A DNA stretch of 64,000 nucleotides from Steromphala cineraria (taxonomy: Eukaryota; Mollusca; Gastropoda; Trochida; Trochidae), in the NCBI GenBank assembly GCA_916613615.1, contig OU744735.1, positions 51,724,082 to 51,788,081 on the forward strand, written 5' to 3'. Shown piece after piece: positions 23,948 through 36,029 of this stretch. Numbering within the stretch: the stretch's first letter is position 1; the number at the start of each line of letters is the position of its first letter. The notes beneath the pieces were generated by a model, which was not told the origin of the DNA, did no database searches, and saw only the letters and a list, made by a program, of their open reading frames with translations. The translations under genes and the position numbers were made by a program.

Positions 23948-24249
23948 ATAATGTGTGCTGCTCATTAGCATTGACAAGATGGTATTTATGTCGTTACCTT
24001 AGCCATACAACTTTCTGTAGGTGCTTCCTCTCTATAAGCACTAACCTCTACAAGTAAAGGTGACTCCATGACTTTTATAATTTAATGTTTACCTTCTGTT
24101 GAATACAAATGAATCAAGAAATTAATTCAGGATATCTCACAGTTCATACTCTCAATCGCAATTATATGAAATTTACTTCAATGAAAATCTTAAAACAGTC
24201 CTATTGATCCACACCTCCAATTTTCATGAATACTAGTTATATGACTTAT

Positions 24250-24339
24250 CAATCTAAATAAATTTAGATCAACAGGTTTTATATTTGGTCAGTACTGTTG
24301 ACAAAATAAAAATCTGTTGATCTAAATTTATTTAGATTG
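24250..24339. mobile_element. 90-bp mini-foldback with 9-bp target duplication
   Basis: CAATCTAAATAAATTTAGAT... and its reverse complement form ~26-bp arms. ATGACTTAT flanks both ends exactly (24241-24249 and 24340-24348). It has the same termini as the 49-bp element at 25.27 kb. Confidence 0.9.
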
Positions 24340-24422
24340 ATGACTTATCAAACTTTATCAACTCGTGAAAGTAATTCTACTGTAGCTACTTTAGATAAGT
24401 TTCCAAAATTATGTTTGACTGA

Positions 24423-24853
24423 CATTATCTTCCCATAGGGGCAGACCAAGTCATGAATTGTTGATACAGTCTCTGTTCGCCGACTTGAATGGCAGATGCC
24501 TGATACAAGGCAATCAAAGTGAGTTGTGCAATCAGCGACGCTGTTCTAAATCATAATTTTGGCTACTGAATCACGGCAAAGGCATTGTGATATGAACCAC
24601 CCTTTCCATGCGAGAAGCGTTATCATTTTTTGAACGAATTGAAATGGAAAGGGTGGTTCATATCACAATGCCTTTGCCGTGATACAGTAGCCAAAATAAT
24701 GATTTTAGAGCTGTATCAATATTTCATGACTTGATCTGCCTCTGTGGCGAGAGAATGGTAATTAAGCCAGGGAAAACTATCGGATTTGGTCTTATTAGAA
24801 CAGAGGCGAGCTTCGAACAGAGCTAGTATCAAGTCATCTGTGGTGAGAGAATG
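24423..24853. mobile_element. MULE-like TIR element, family 2 copy a, with inner foldback
   Basis: TTTGACTGA is duplicated exactly (24414-24422 and 24854-24862). It begins CATTATCTTCCC and ends GGTGAGAGAATG, matching the family end CATTCTCTCCCC. Inside, 24573-24608 and 24642-24682 form arms containing GAACCACCCTTTCCAT. A second GCCTCTGTGGCGAGAGAATG end at about 24757 shows nested or rearranged structure. Confidence 0.8.
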
Positions 24854-24862
24854 TTTGACTGA

Positions 24863-25268
24863 TTGACACACGTTATTGTCCGGTTTTCGATCAAATTTCG
24901 CGACTTCAGACCTTTCTGTTTTGTTAATAATAGTATGTACCGTAAGACTTTGACAATCTTTACCATGGTGTTTTTCTGCAACAGTTGATACTTCTCGATC
25001 AGATGATAGACACTATATGTGGTAAAATTTGGCATTGATAACCCCTGACAACTCGCGGAGACGCGTTCTTCAGAACTAATTAAATTCAGATCAACAGGAT
25101 TTGTTATAGGTCATACTCCTATTTAGATTTTGTCAATATGTAATTTTTACTGAAGAATTTTACTGAGACATGAAAGTAGCGGTTATTCGTGTGCCTTGAA
25201 GAGTCCGGCAAGGTCAAAGGTCACAAAACTATACCTCAAATAGCGACCGGTAACTGTCTATTCAGTTC
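24863..25268. other. intergenic between foldbacks, no feature seen
   Basis: No gene or element ends recognised between the family 2 copy and the 49-bp foldback. Confidence 0.4.
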
Positions 25269-25317
25269 CAATCTAAATAAATTTAGATCACCTGTTGATC
25301 TAAATTTATTTAGATTG
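25269..25317. mobile_element. 49-bp micro-foldback with 9-bp target duplication
   Basis: CAATCTAAATAAATTTAGAT then CA, a four-base loop CCTG, then the reverse complement to ...TTAGATTG. ATTCAGTTC flanks exactly (25260-25268 and 25318-25326). It is almost nothing but terminal repeat, yet carries the signature of insertion. Confidence 0.9.
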
Positions 25318-25510
25318 ATTCAGTTCAAACGTTTTATTGTATAACGACGTCGAAGCCAATATCACTACTGTACCGGATATTGTCATGTCATCTTTCGTGT
25401 AAACAGGCGCAGAAATTAAAACAGTATTTGAGGAAATAGCATTTTGAACCACATTCACAAAATAAGAAGTAATTGTTATACACATGTACGATCCCAATGC
25501 GATATGCCAG

Positions 25511-25880
25511 GGGAGGTAACTCTTTACAATAAGAATAAATAGTGCTATTTTTGTAATTTTTTTGACTTTAAACAATTATTTATTTCTCAACCATATTTTC
25601 ATTTCATAAAAATATTTGAAATAATGCCATAAATAAAAAAATTAAAGTACAATTGTTTTTATATGACTGAAAAGAACAAATGTAAGAGATATGCAAATTC
25701 TAAGGGTCTGTTGCTATATAAAATTCGCTTCATTGCTTCGAAGAATTCCCCCCAATTTAAATGTTCTTGAGAGCTGCTCGTTAGCAGTTAAGATATCCGA
25801 TTAAATTAAATCGACTGGTAATTGGGTCATTACCCATTCCAACCCATTCTTTAAAGGCGCTTGTTTCTTCAAGCGTTATA
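25511..25880 (+). repeat. three-hairpin structured repeat, copy A
   Basis: Head GGGAGGTAACTC (25511-25522), then an AT-rich body. The core has stem I CTGCT-CGTT-AGCAG (25774-25787), stem II TGGGT-CATT-ACCCA (25823-25836) and stem III CGCTTG-TTTCTT-CAAGCG (near 25857-25875). Stems II and III differ from other copies by paired changes. Confidence 0.75.
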
Positions 25881-25899
25881 AACGATATCAAACGATTAA

Positions 25900-26275
25900 T
25901 TAAATACTAAGCAGGGAAAATATATATGACAAGCATTAACAATTTTTCATCAATTTTCAAATAAAAACTCATCTGACCTTTAAAAAATTGTTGAATGAAT
26001 TGAAAAATATAATAAAAATCATCATCAAAGGAAATATTTTAATTTTAAAAATCACATCATGGATTGAAGGGAGATTATAATATGAGTTATTTTCTTTTTA
26101 TTTACCTATTTTTTTAAGAATGAGAAGAAAAGAAATGCCATCCACACCAGTCCATAGCATTTTTTACAGCTATCCTGCTAGTGAAAATCATTATTATGTA
26201 AGCTAGGTCCCATCGAATAGAACAAATTCCTCTTTGTTCTAAAATCGTTTGGGTGAATTTTAAATAAGTGTATCT
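25900..26275. other. AT-rich spacer, no feature seen
   Basis: Only AT-rich low-complexity sequence; no element ends or coding signal. Confidence 0.4.
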
Positions 26276-26279
26276 AATC

Positions 26280-26755
26280 AACTACATTATCTTGCTTCCG
26301 TTGTTGTCATCATTTCAAAATAGTCATTGACTCATTGGTGTTGACATCGATACAAGTCGGCAAGGTATTTGTCAGGGGAGATAACTCGTCTGTAAGAAGG
26401 GTGATAAGGACAATTATTTGAGGTTTTATAGTTTCAAAAGATATTTATTCAAACAATATGTTTATCATTTTGTTATAGTCACATAATATGGTTATATAAT
26501 GCCCAAAAAATAGCTATAAAATAATAATTAATCATCAAATTATGTTATGGAGATGAACATGCTAATACAAACAGGTTGTTGTTATGAAAATTAATCTGAG
26601 TAGATATTGCAAAGTGTCTCTGTGAATCGATGTGACCTTGACTACTGCTTGTAGGCAGTCAAGAATTATACCATCACAAGAAGTGATGATGAGCTGATTG
26701 GGTCATTACCCTAGCAACTCCAATATTTCAGGTGCTTGTTGTCAAGCGCAATATC
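26280..26755 (+). repeat. three-hairpin structured repeat, copy B
   Basis: Head GGGAGATAACTC at 26376-26387. The core near 26637-26752 has CTTGACT/AGTCAAG, an extra stem CATCAC-AAGAA-GTGATG, GGGT-CATT-ACCC and GTGCTTG-TTGT-CAAGCGC (one G-U pair). The block from CTACATTATCTTGCTT onward is duplicated as copy C. Confidence 0.75.
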
Positions 26756-26779
26756 ATGAAAAGGAAATTAGACAATCTG

Positions 26780-27500
26780 AACTAGTTTAACGAATAAATG
26801 CTTATATGAACGGAGACTGCAAATTCTTGTGCAGCTCTCAACTCATATCATAGACTAGCTAAGGTCTCCAACTTATTCCAGGGTATGACTGACAGGCCAC
26901 TGTACGTATAATCTCCTGGTAACACTTTGTAAAAATACTCCAGAAGATCTTTCTCATGTTTTCTTTGACTGAAGTGGTAAACAAATTTTTGATGAAAGAA
27001 GAACGATTTCTCAATACCAATTTGCATTGTAATATCATTCTATCAAAATTTACTGTTGCATTTGGAGTATGCTCAAGTAATCATTTATTGAATCATATCA
27101 TACTCCTTGCCAAAAGGTATATATTCATATTTCACACATTAAGCAAAATGCACTCTCTTTTGAGTTATTTATTAAGCTTTTGACGGAAACCTGCTCAATA
27201 GAACATTTCATTGCTATAAAAAAATAAAATATTAACTCCCTTTAATATGAAAAGGAGACAATTATCAGACTCACTTTTGACTCAATAAATGAAGCGTCAT
27301 AAAATACCCCTCTGTACCATCGCACCCTCTACGTCAAGGACCTGGACTCATATGTGGATGTCATGATATATCTACTATATGCTATTATTATATTGAATTC
27401 AAATGTCTGTGAACTTACTGTAGAGCCTTGTCTATCTTTGATGATCTGTATACTATAAATTGAAATGGAATAAAAAAAACCCAAAAAAACAACAACAAAA
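26780..27500. other. spacer between structured repeats B and C
   Basis: Includes GGGTATGACTGACAGGCCAC with CGTATAATCTCCTGGTAACA (26880-26930), which recurs at about 28100 and 34570, so it belongs to the same duplicated block. The remainder is AT-rich and ends in an A/AAC-rich tract near 27470-27500. No gene. Confidence 0.5.
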
Positions 27501-27504
27501 AAAC

Positions 27505-27965
27505 TACATTATCTTGCTTTCGTTGTTGTCATCATTTCAAAATAGTCATTGGCGTTGACATCGATACGAGTCGGCAAGGTATTAGTCAAGGGAGATAACT
27601 CGTCTGTAAGAAGGGTGATAAGGACAATTATTTGAGGTTTTATAGTTTCAAAAGATATTTATTCAAACAGTATTTTTATCATTTTGTTGTAGTCACATTA
27701 AACGATTTATAAAACGCCCAAAAGTGAACTATAAAATAATAATTAATCATCAAATTATGCTATGGAGATGAACATGCTAATACAAACAGGTTGTTGTTAT
27801 GAAAATTAATCTGAGTAGATATTGCAAAGTGTCTCTGTGAATCGATGTGACCTTGACTACTGCTTGTAGGCAGTCAAGAATTTACCATCACTAGAAGTGA
27901 TGATGAGCTGATTGGGTCATTACCCTAGCAACTCCAATATTTCAGGTGCTTGTTGTCAAGCACAT
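27505..27965 (+). repeat. three-hairpin structured repeat, copy C
   Basis: Head GGGAGATAACTC at 27590-27601. Core 27855-27964 with CATCAC-TAGAA-GTGATG, GGGT-CATT-ACCC and a fully paired GTGCTTG-TTGT-CAAGCAC. Near-identical to copy F at 34.0 kb. Confidence 0.8.
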
Positions 27966-28467
27966 AATGAAAAAGAAGATAGACAATCTGTTTTAGTTTA
28001 ACGTTTAAATACTTTGTAAACGGAGATTGCAATTTCATTAACAGCTTCTCAATTCAAATCATAGGCTAGACTAGCAAAGGTTTCCATCTTATTCCAGGGT
28101 ATGACTGACAGGCCACTGTACGTATAATCTCCTGGTAACACTTTCAGAGATAATAGGTTATAATGAAGCCATCGAGACGATTTATTTTGAAAAATGCTGA
28201 TAACAAATTTATGTTAGCTTATTTTATCAAAGAAACAATTTTAAATATATTTATTACACATAGGAAACGTGGGTAATAAAAAAATGAAAAAGGATAAAAA
28301 AAGATGATGTTAACAATTAATGCAGTCGTAATTATGAAAGCATACTGCTACCGTTAATATACTGGAATGGCATGTTAACTTTTGAAGAACATCTACTTTG
28401 AAGGTGAGCATATTTTGCTTTGAATTTCATGTAAACATCATTAGAAAATGCGAGCGCTTCATGTCAA

Positions 28468-28832
28468 GGGAGGTAACTCTTTCTATTAGGGTCAGTATTA
28501 ACATTATTTTGAGTTTATGGAGTTCTGAGAAAAAATATTTTGTCAACCATAATATCATTTTATTACCAACAATTTAAAATAATACAATTAATGAAAATAA
28601 TTAAACAGTAAAATTGTTTTGTTTTTTAAATGATCAAAAGTTCGAAATATGCTAATACTTAGTTCATGGTGCAATGAGAAATAGATTTCATTGATGTCTA
28701 AAAAATTGCAAGTTATCGTCGTTCATGAGAGCTGCTCATTAGCAGTCAACTTATAAGATTAACATTAATCGACTGGTGTAAGGGTCGTTACCCTTACCAA
28801 ACAAATGTTTGCATGTGCTTGTTTACAAGCAC
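28468..28832 (+). repeat. three-hairpin structured repeat, copy D
   Basis: Head GGGAGGTAACTC at 28468-28479. Core 28728-28832: CTGCT-CATT-AGCAG, an 8-bp stem GTAAGGGT-CGTT-ACCCTTAC and GTGCTTG-TTTA-CAAGCAC. Another hairpin, CAATGAGAAAT/ATTTCATTG, precedes the core. Confidence 0.8.
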
Positions 28833-28911
28833 GAAATCAACTCATAATGATATCCAATACTCGAAATAATTATAGAAATAAATCTAAGAGTATCGGTGTT
28901 TCATAGTTTAA

Positions 28912-29934
28912 AGTCCCATAATCAGAATTTTAGTAATATAGATAATTTTTTAAGTATTTTTAACGTATTCTCTGAATATTCAGAAATCCATAAGTACAAC
29001 CAAACCTGAAATCAGATTATTATTCGTGAAATAAGAATTAAAAAATCGAAACGGCTTTCCCGAACCGGCAGGTTGCTATAAATAGAAAGGGGCGTCTTTT
29101 TTGCAATGTCGCGCAAAGGTTTGTGGGAAGTGAACGCGTGACGCAACTTTGCAGGCGATTTTACTTATCAATAAATTAAATACTTTCAAATACATTGATA
29201 TCATTTGCATGTTTCGTCCATTTTGCAAGGCGGGAACAAATTGAGTTCATATGCCTTAGCCATTATCAATACGGGAATCTTTCGAATTTGCATAAATAAG
29301 TTGTAAGGCATAATATAATAGTCAGAAGGACGCAAATTTGGTTTTGTTCGCAGATTTAGACTTCCTTAAATGTAGGCAGGTTTATGGTAAAAAATATTCA
29401 GCCTCTTGAACATCATTTTTCTTTATTTTTATGAATTATACTCGCCTTATTTTGGTTAGTTCATAACCAAAACTACTTTCTAAGAAAATAATTGAAATAA
29501 TAACGATCGGGTGTAATCTTTGTATTGATCGTTTAGTCAAAATTACCGATACATGTTTTCTGTAAAATTGGTGAAATGACAGCAAGTAATTAAGATAATG
29601 CAGATGTTTGAAATTTGTACCTAAGTGTCTGTAGCCAGTCGGAGCGCAGCGTAATACACGCAGGGAACCTGAATGGCCATGATTTCGATAAACAGGAAAT
29701 GAGGTGAATTCTACGCATGAAACAGTGATGTCACTGATTGTGGGGTCGTTTAAGGCTACGGCAAGTTTTTGAGGGTGGTGTACTTCAAAATTCAAGTTAG
29801 GTACTTTCCCGTTTATCAAATAATCTGATTTTGGTATCAAACATTTCCTGAAAGATTTTTCTACCCGTCTATGTGCTCCTGTGCCACAATTTTTCGGAAG
29901 GCTTAGCTGGATATGCAAGTCTGAATAAGGGACT
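28912..29934. mobile_element. 1,023-bp TTAA-flanked inverted-repeat element
   Basis: TTAA at 28908-28911 and 29935-29938. The termini AGTCCCATAATCAGA and (reverse complement) AGTCCCTTATTCAGA agree at 13 of 15. The duplicated block at 35.34 kb has the same flanks without it, an empty site. One 160-codon minus ORF (29436-29918) starts 16 nt inside the right end. It is not recognised as a transposase. Confidence 0.85.
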
Positions 29935-30404
29935 TTAAGAGAAAATAAGATATGTTGTGGAAGTATGTAGTTTTAAAATATACAAACCTACCGATCAACA
30001 AACGAATTAGTCCAGTCAACCTAAGGCTGAATTTTGCACAACCTCAAACAAATTGCAAAATGAATAGTTAAAAGTGTTTTAAAAAGAGAAATATATCCTC
30101 TATCACATATCAAAAGTCTAATGGTTACAGAAGTGAGGAACATTTTCAAAATTTAATTTTTTATCACATACCTATCTGTAATAATATTCCCTTTAAATGT
30201 TCCTGATAATTTTTTGGCCGAGATGTATATTACTCAACATGAATAACTTGTTCATTATTTCATATTGAATAAACACAGATTACATCACGAGAAAGAATGG
30301 TTTTGCTTCATATTTACGTACATATTTGCATAGTTCCTTGTCTAGAGTAGCTTTTGTTTTGAATTTCATCTAAACATCGCTTCATATCAAGCGCTTCATA
30401 TCAA

Positions 30405-30700
30405 GGGAGGTAACTCCTTTTATAAGGGTTAGTATTGACATCATTTTGAGTTGATGAAGTTAAAACAAACTATTAAATTGTCAATCACAATTTCATATCT
30501 TTACAAATTATACTTTGAAATAATAAAACGACTTAAATAATTAAAGGGTAGATTTATGTAGTTATTGAAAGATCAAAAGTTCTAAATATGCTAATACTCT
30601 TGCGCGTTGCAATGAGCAATCATTTCCATTGACTTACAAAAAATTCACCAAACTCAATGATGCTGCTCTTAAGCAGCTCACATTCTAAAGTGGTTATAGC
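30405..30700 (+). repeat. structured repeat, copy E, truncated at LINE junction
   Basis: Head GGGAGGTAACTC at 30405-30416 and stem I GCTGCT-CTTA-AGCAGC (30661-30676). It stops at GTGGTTATAG (30690-30699), where its sister copy H continues into GGTCGTTACCC; here LINE sequence begins instead. Confidence 0.75.
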
Positions 30701-31856
30701 ACAAGATCCCTGGAACCAGAGGAGTGGAGGGACCGCCTTTCTGTGCCACAGACGTCTCAAGTCATATGCTCAAGGGTTAGACATTGGAAACGACAGAATC
30801 ACGGCTCTTCAACTCCTAGTTCCTAATCGAATTCCATTGTATATGCTCTCAATCTACTTGCCCCCTTCAAATCGATCTGTGGATCTCTTTAAAATGTGCC
30901 TTGACGAACTGCAGGAATCATATTTAGCCCTGGCAGAGAAGGGACCAGTGTTAATCCTAGGTGACTTCAACGCCCAAATTCCAGGTCCACGGAAACATGT
31001 TGCCTTGGATCAAAGATCAAAACTGTTAAATGACTTTTTGTGTGCTAATTCCCTGATCTCTGTTAATATGCAGTTATTCTGCACAGGACCAGTTGATACC
31101 TTCTACGCATATACAGGAGGGCCCCAGACACCATTTGACCCCATTGCTGTACCAAATGAAATAATATATGACATCAGTTCTGCAACTGTTAAAGATGACA
31201 ACCCCTTGAATGTCTCCGACCATCATCAAGTTATCTCTTCTCTAAAGTTTGACCTACCAGATGAACAGCCAACAAACCTTACGATGGTAAGACCAGCGTG
31301 GGACAGAGCACTTGCAAATGGCTCTATAACTGATTATACATATACTGTCTCCAACTCCCTCTGGGGAAAGCAACTCCCATCACTAGATTGTTCAAGTAGT
31401 GACATTGAACATCTTTACTGTGCAATTGTAACAGCCATCACTAATTCGGCATCAGATTGTCTTCCAAAGAAACACTTCAGGCGATATCTTAAACCATACT
31501 GGAATGAACAAGTCAAAGAATACCACAACGAAATGATAACAACACGACAGAGATGGATTATGGCTGGAAGACCAAGAGGAATGCTCCATACAAGTTTTCT
31601 TAACTACAAGAAGTCTAAAGATAAATTCCGAGCTGCAATGAAAGAAGCCGCATCAAATTATGAGAATGATCACTTTAGCAACCTGGACAAACTGTATGAT
31701 ATTGACCAGAAAACATTCTGGGCCATCCTCAACAACAGGAATAAGAAATCACAGATTGCTTCAATAGCTGTATCAGACAGACACACCTCAGACTCTCTGG
31801 AGATCTGCACAGCACTAGCAGACCACATGAAGTCTATATTCAGTAGGAGTTTCTGA
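30700..31856 (+). pseudogene. LINE endonuclease (EEP) domain, N-terminus missing
   Basis: The longest open stretch of the LINE. The upstream 43 nt of the open frame belong to the neighbouring repeat. Visible are GGTAFLCHR, LSIYLPPSNRS, the catalytic LILGDFNAQ and the terminal SDHH motif, typical of apurinic-type endonucleases that nick target DNA for retrotransposition. The usual N-terminal Asn and Glu catalytic segments are missing. A frameshift and TGA at 31854-31856 cut it from the reverse transcriptase. Confidence 0.85.
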
Positions 31857-33478
31857 GCATTTTGATGAAAACTTCAAAAGTTGTCTTGAAGATAGAGTTG
31901 CTAATCTGAAGCATGGCATCCTTCACAGTTCAATCAACGTTGATGACCTTCTAACCTAAGAGAAAGAAGTCCATAAGTTGTGCAAATTATTGAAAAATAA
32001 CAAGGCCAGTGGCTTTGATGGAATTGCTTATGAGCACTTGAAACACGGTGGAACCACTCTACATTTTTACCTCTCAGAGTTATTCAACAGAATACTGACA
32101 ACAGGACATATTCCATCCCAATGGAAGAAAGGTATCATTATCCTGATCTTCAAAGCTGGAGGTAAATCGAGGACGTTGCCAGATTCTTACAGGGGAGTGA
32201 CTCTCCTACCTGTCATTTCTAAGCTTTTCGAGCTTGTCATAGCCAACCGGATTCCACAATTCAAATACTCTACTCTACCCAGCAATGTGGCTTCCAGAAA
32301 GGTCTTTCATCCCTCCACGCCTCATTCCTTCTTCAAGAAACAATCTACCACTACAAAGAGCGACACGATTCAGCAAAGGTTGTGTTCCTAGATAGCAGCA
32401 AAGCCTTCGACACTGTGTGGCACGGTGGGTTACTGTGGAAACTACACGAGTTGAACATTCACCGAAGTTTATGGCGCATCTTCTGCAACACATACACTGG
32501 AATGGAGAGCTGTGTCCTCGCCAATAACACTTACTCATCGTGGTTTGGTCTCGAGCGAGGAGTCAGACAAGGCAGCGTTCTGTCTGCTAAGCTCTACCTT
32601 GTCTACATCAACGAACTTCTGATGAATTGAAGAAGGGAGCCTTCGTGCTGGACCTCCACATCGCCGCCCCAACGGAAGCAGATGATATCTCACTGATAAG
32701 CTCCATAACATCCCACCTCCAGGCCATGGTATCAGAGTGTGAAACATACACTTCCAAGTGGCAATTTACCGTCTCCCCATCAAAAAGTAATGTTATGGTA
32801 TTCAACTCAAGAAAAAAGAAAAATTGCATTGTCAAACTATATGGAAAGGAGTTACCTGAAGTCAACAGCACAAGACATGTTGGAATCATCTTGGATGCAA
32901 ATTTCAACAGCTACAGTCGAGCATCAGACTCAAGATCGAAGATGAAGGCATCTGCAATGATGCTCACGAACGTGGGCCTACATAAAAGTGGTTTGAATCC
33001 TATCACAAGCTCCAATCTTGTTAAGTCTGTGTGTCAACCAAAGGCCCTGTTCGGATGCGAGCTGTGGTCAACCATGACAAAGAATGACATAGTATTAATG
33101 GAAAGGGCACAACGCTTTTGTTTGAAGATGTGTCAAGGACTCCCAAGGACAACAAGATCTGATATTTGTAACTCATTGATAGGTTGGCTTTCAGCAGAAT
33201 CCTACATAGACACTAGAAAGTTGTTCTTCCTTGGCTCACTATGTAACAACCAAAAACATCATCTTGCATACAAACTGTTCATCACTCGACTGTTTGTCTT
33301 CAGAAACTGTGTACAGGAAACTAAAATGGGATTTATCCCCGATGTGGTTAGGATACTTAAGAAATACAAACTGCTGCAGTTCCTAGATAACTTCATCTCT
33401 TCAGGAGTTTTCATGAGCCAGTCCACTTGGAAGAAGACTGTTAAAGACACTATCATCAAACATGAAAAGTCATCTTGA
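31857..33478 (+). pseudogene. LINE reverse transcriptase, frameshifted
   Basis: Fragments in successive frames: 31978-32280 (NNKASGFDGIAYEHL, QWKKGIIILIFKAGG, SYRGVTLLPVISKLFE), then a shift near 32270-32380 into 32382-32630 (DSSKAFDTVWH, GVRQGSVLSAKLYLVYINELL). Another break leads to 32627-33478 (APTEADDISLIS, the catalytic Asp pair retained, then WQFTVSPSKSNVMVFN). An in-frame TAA also lies near 31957. It cannot make an active enzyme. Confidence 0.85.
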
Positions 33479-33637
33479 CATAATCGGCTATCCTCAGATC
33501 CTGACCTCAGACACTTCCGGTCAATACACCCTTCCATAGAACCACACCCAGCGTGGATCATCGCTAAAAGGTACCCTTTTCTTAAAAATGACTGTCTATT
33601 TATTGTACAAATATGTGCTTTATGGCGTCCCTATCGT

Positions 33638-33916
33638 GTGTATGGACTGTGCGATAAATGTGGCCTTAACTGTCATGACACTCTTATTCATGTCCTGACG
33701 TCATGTGCATCGTGTAGTGAACTCAGAGATGAACTCTGGTGTGACATTGCTAACGTTGGTCCAGTAGAACTGAGTGTGGAGCTCCACAACAAAGCTGATC
33801 TGGACCTGGTATGTAGCCTACTGTCCTGTCGTCCCCCAGTATCAATCCTTGATGAGGAGGCTGAGCTGTATGCAAAGACTCTTGTTAAAAGAATCTACGG
33901 GATCTGTAATGCATGA
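33638..33916 (+). pseudogene. LINE C-terminal zinc-knuckle-like remnant
   Basis: CDKCGLNCHDTLIHVLTSC gives CX2CX9HX4C, the Cys/His motif often found after the reverse transcriptase in such LINEs. It is separated from the RT frame by a stop at 33476-33478 and ~160 nt. Confidence 0.7.
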
Positions 33917-34056
33917 ACTTCAAACGCGTCTCATATATTATCCTAATGTAATTATCTCATAAACCTGTCGCATTCTTCTGTACTCTCCTCTGGAGGAATA
34001 AAGCTTATATATTTATTGGTGTTGACATCGATACAAGTCGACACGGTATTTGTCAG

Positions 34057-34430
34057 GGGAGATAACTCGTCTGGTAAGAAGGGTGATAAGGACAATTATT
34101 TTAGGTTTTATAGTTTCAAAAGATATTTATTCAAACAGTATTATTATCATTTTGTTATAGTCACATTAAACGATTTATAAAACGCCCAAAAGTGAACTAT
34201 AAATTAATAATTAATCATCAAATTATGCTATGGAGATGAACATGCTAATACAAACAGGTTGTTGTTATGAAAATTAATCTGAGTAGATATTGCAAAGTGT
34301 CTCTGTGAATCGATGTGACCTTGACTACTGCTTGTAGGCAGTCAAGAAATTACCATCACTAGAAGTGATGATGAGCTGATTGGGTCATTACCCTAGCAAC
34401 TCCAATATTTCAGGTGCTTGTTGTCAAGCA
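34057..34430 (+). repeat. three-hairpin structured repeat, copy F
   Basis: Head GGGAGATAACTC at 34057-34068. Core with CATCAC/GTGATG, GGGT-CATT-ACCC and GTGCTTG/CAAGCAC, as in copy C. Confidence 0.8.
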
Positions 34431-34935
34431 CATAATGAAAAAGAAGATAGACAATCTGTTTTAGTTTAACGTTTAAATACTTTGTGAACGGAGATTGCAA
34501 TTTCATTAACAGCTTCTCAATTCAAATCATAGGCTAGACTAGCAAAGGTTTCCATCTTATTTCAGGGTATGACTGACAGGCCACTGTACGTATAATCTCC
34601 TGGTAACACTTTCAGAGATAATAGGTTATAATGAAGCCATCGAGACGACTTGTTTTGCAAAATGCTGATAACAAATTTATGTTAGCTTATTTTATCAAAG
34701 AAACAATTTTAAATATATATATTACACATAGGAAACGTGGGTAATAAAAAAATGAAAAAGGATAAAACAAGATGATGTTAACAATTAATGCAGTCGTAAT
34801 TATGAATGCATACTGCTACCGTTAATACACTGGAATGCCATGTTAACTTTTGAAGAACATCTACTTTAAAGGTGAGCATCTTTTGCTTTGAATTTCATGT
34901 AAACATCATTAGAAAATGCGAGCGCTTCATGTCAA

Positions 34936-35302
34936 GGGAGGTAACTCCTTCTATAAGGGTCAGTATTGACATTATTTTGAGTTTATAAAGTTCTGAAAAA
35001 AAATATTTTGTCAACCATAATATCATTTTATTACCAACAATTTAAAATAATACAATTAATGAAAATAATTAAACAGTAAACATGTGTTGTTTTTTAAATG
35101 ATCAAAAGTTCGAAATATGCTAATACTTAGTTCATGGTGCAATGAGAAATAGATTTCATTGATATCTAAAATATTGCAAGTTATCGTCGTTCATGAGAGC
35201 TGCTCATTAGCAGTCAACATATAAGATTAACATTAATCGACTGGTGTGAGGGTCGTTACCCTTACCATACAAATGTTTGCATGTGCCTGTTTACAAGCAC
35301 GA
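34936..35302 (+). repeat. three-hairpin structured repeat, copy G
   Basis: Head GGGAGGTAACTC at 34936-34947. CTGCT-CATT-AGCAG, GTGAGGGT-CGTT-ACCCTTAC (one G-U in place of copy D's A-U), and GTGCCTG/CAAGCAC with one C-A mismatch. Confidence 0.8.
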
Positions 35303-35514
35303 AATCAATTCATAATCAACAACTCGAAATAATTCTAGGAGTATCGATGTTTCATATTTTTAGAAAAAATAAGATATTTTGTGGAAGTATGCAGTTTTAA
35401 TATATACGAACCTACCGATCTACAAACGAATTAGTCCAGTCAACCATAAGCTGAATTTTGCCAAATCTCAAACAAATTGCAAAAGAAGAAGTTAAAAGTG
35501 TTTTGATAAGAGAA

Positions 35515-35535
35515 ATATATATATATATATATATT
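35515..35535. repeat. (AT)n microsatellite
   Basis: A run of AT dinucleotides inside the joining segment between copies G and H. Confidence 0.85.
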
Positions 35536-35674
35536 ATTTCATATTGAATAAACACCGTTTACATCACGAGAAAGAATGTTTTTGCTTCATATTTACGTAC
35601 ATATTTGCATAGTTCCTTGTCTAGAGTAGCTTTTGTTTTGAATTTCATATAAACATCATTGCGCTTCATATCAA

Positions 35675-36020
35675 GGGAGGTAACTCCTTTTATAAGGGTT
35701 AGTATTGACATAATTTTGAGTTGATGAAGTTAAAACAAATTACTAAATTGTCAATCACAATTTCATATCTTTACAAATTGTACTTTGAAATAATAAAACG
35801 ACTTAAATAATTAAAGGGTAGATTTATGTAGTTATTGAAAGATCAAAAGTTCTAAATATGCTAATACTCTTGCGCGTTGCAATGAGAAATCATGTTCATT
35901 GACTTCCAAAAAATTCACCGAACTCGATGACGCTGCTCTTAAGCAGCTCACATACCAAAGTGGTTATAGGGTCGTTACCCTAGCCAAACATTTATTTGCA
36001 GGTGCTTGATTTCTAGCGCC
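35675..36020 (+). repeat. three-hairpin structured repeat, copy H
   Basis: Head GGGAGGTAACTC at 35675-35686. GCTGCT-CTTA-AGCAGC, TAGGGT-CGTT-ACCCTA and GGTGCT-TGATTTCT-AGCGCC. Stem II carries a U-A pair where copy D has A-U. Confidence 0.8.
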
Positions 36021-36029
36021 AACTTCTTC

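Larger units (their letters stand above)
30700..34005 (+). mobile_element. non-LTR retrotransposon (LINE), 5'-truncated and degenerate
   Basis: Contains, in order, an endonuclease/exonuclease/phosphatase domain, a reverse transcriptase and a C-terminal CCHC-like motif, spread over at least three frames with stops. It ends near AATAAAGCTTATATATTTATT (33997-34017). It lies at the junction between two copies of a ~2-kb repeat block. The clade (CR1/Jockey-like) is a guess from the GVRQGSVLS and PTxADD motifs. Confidence 0.85.
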
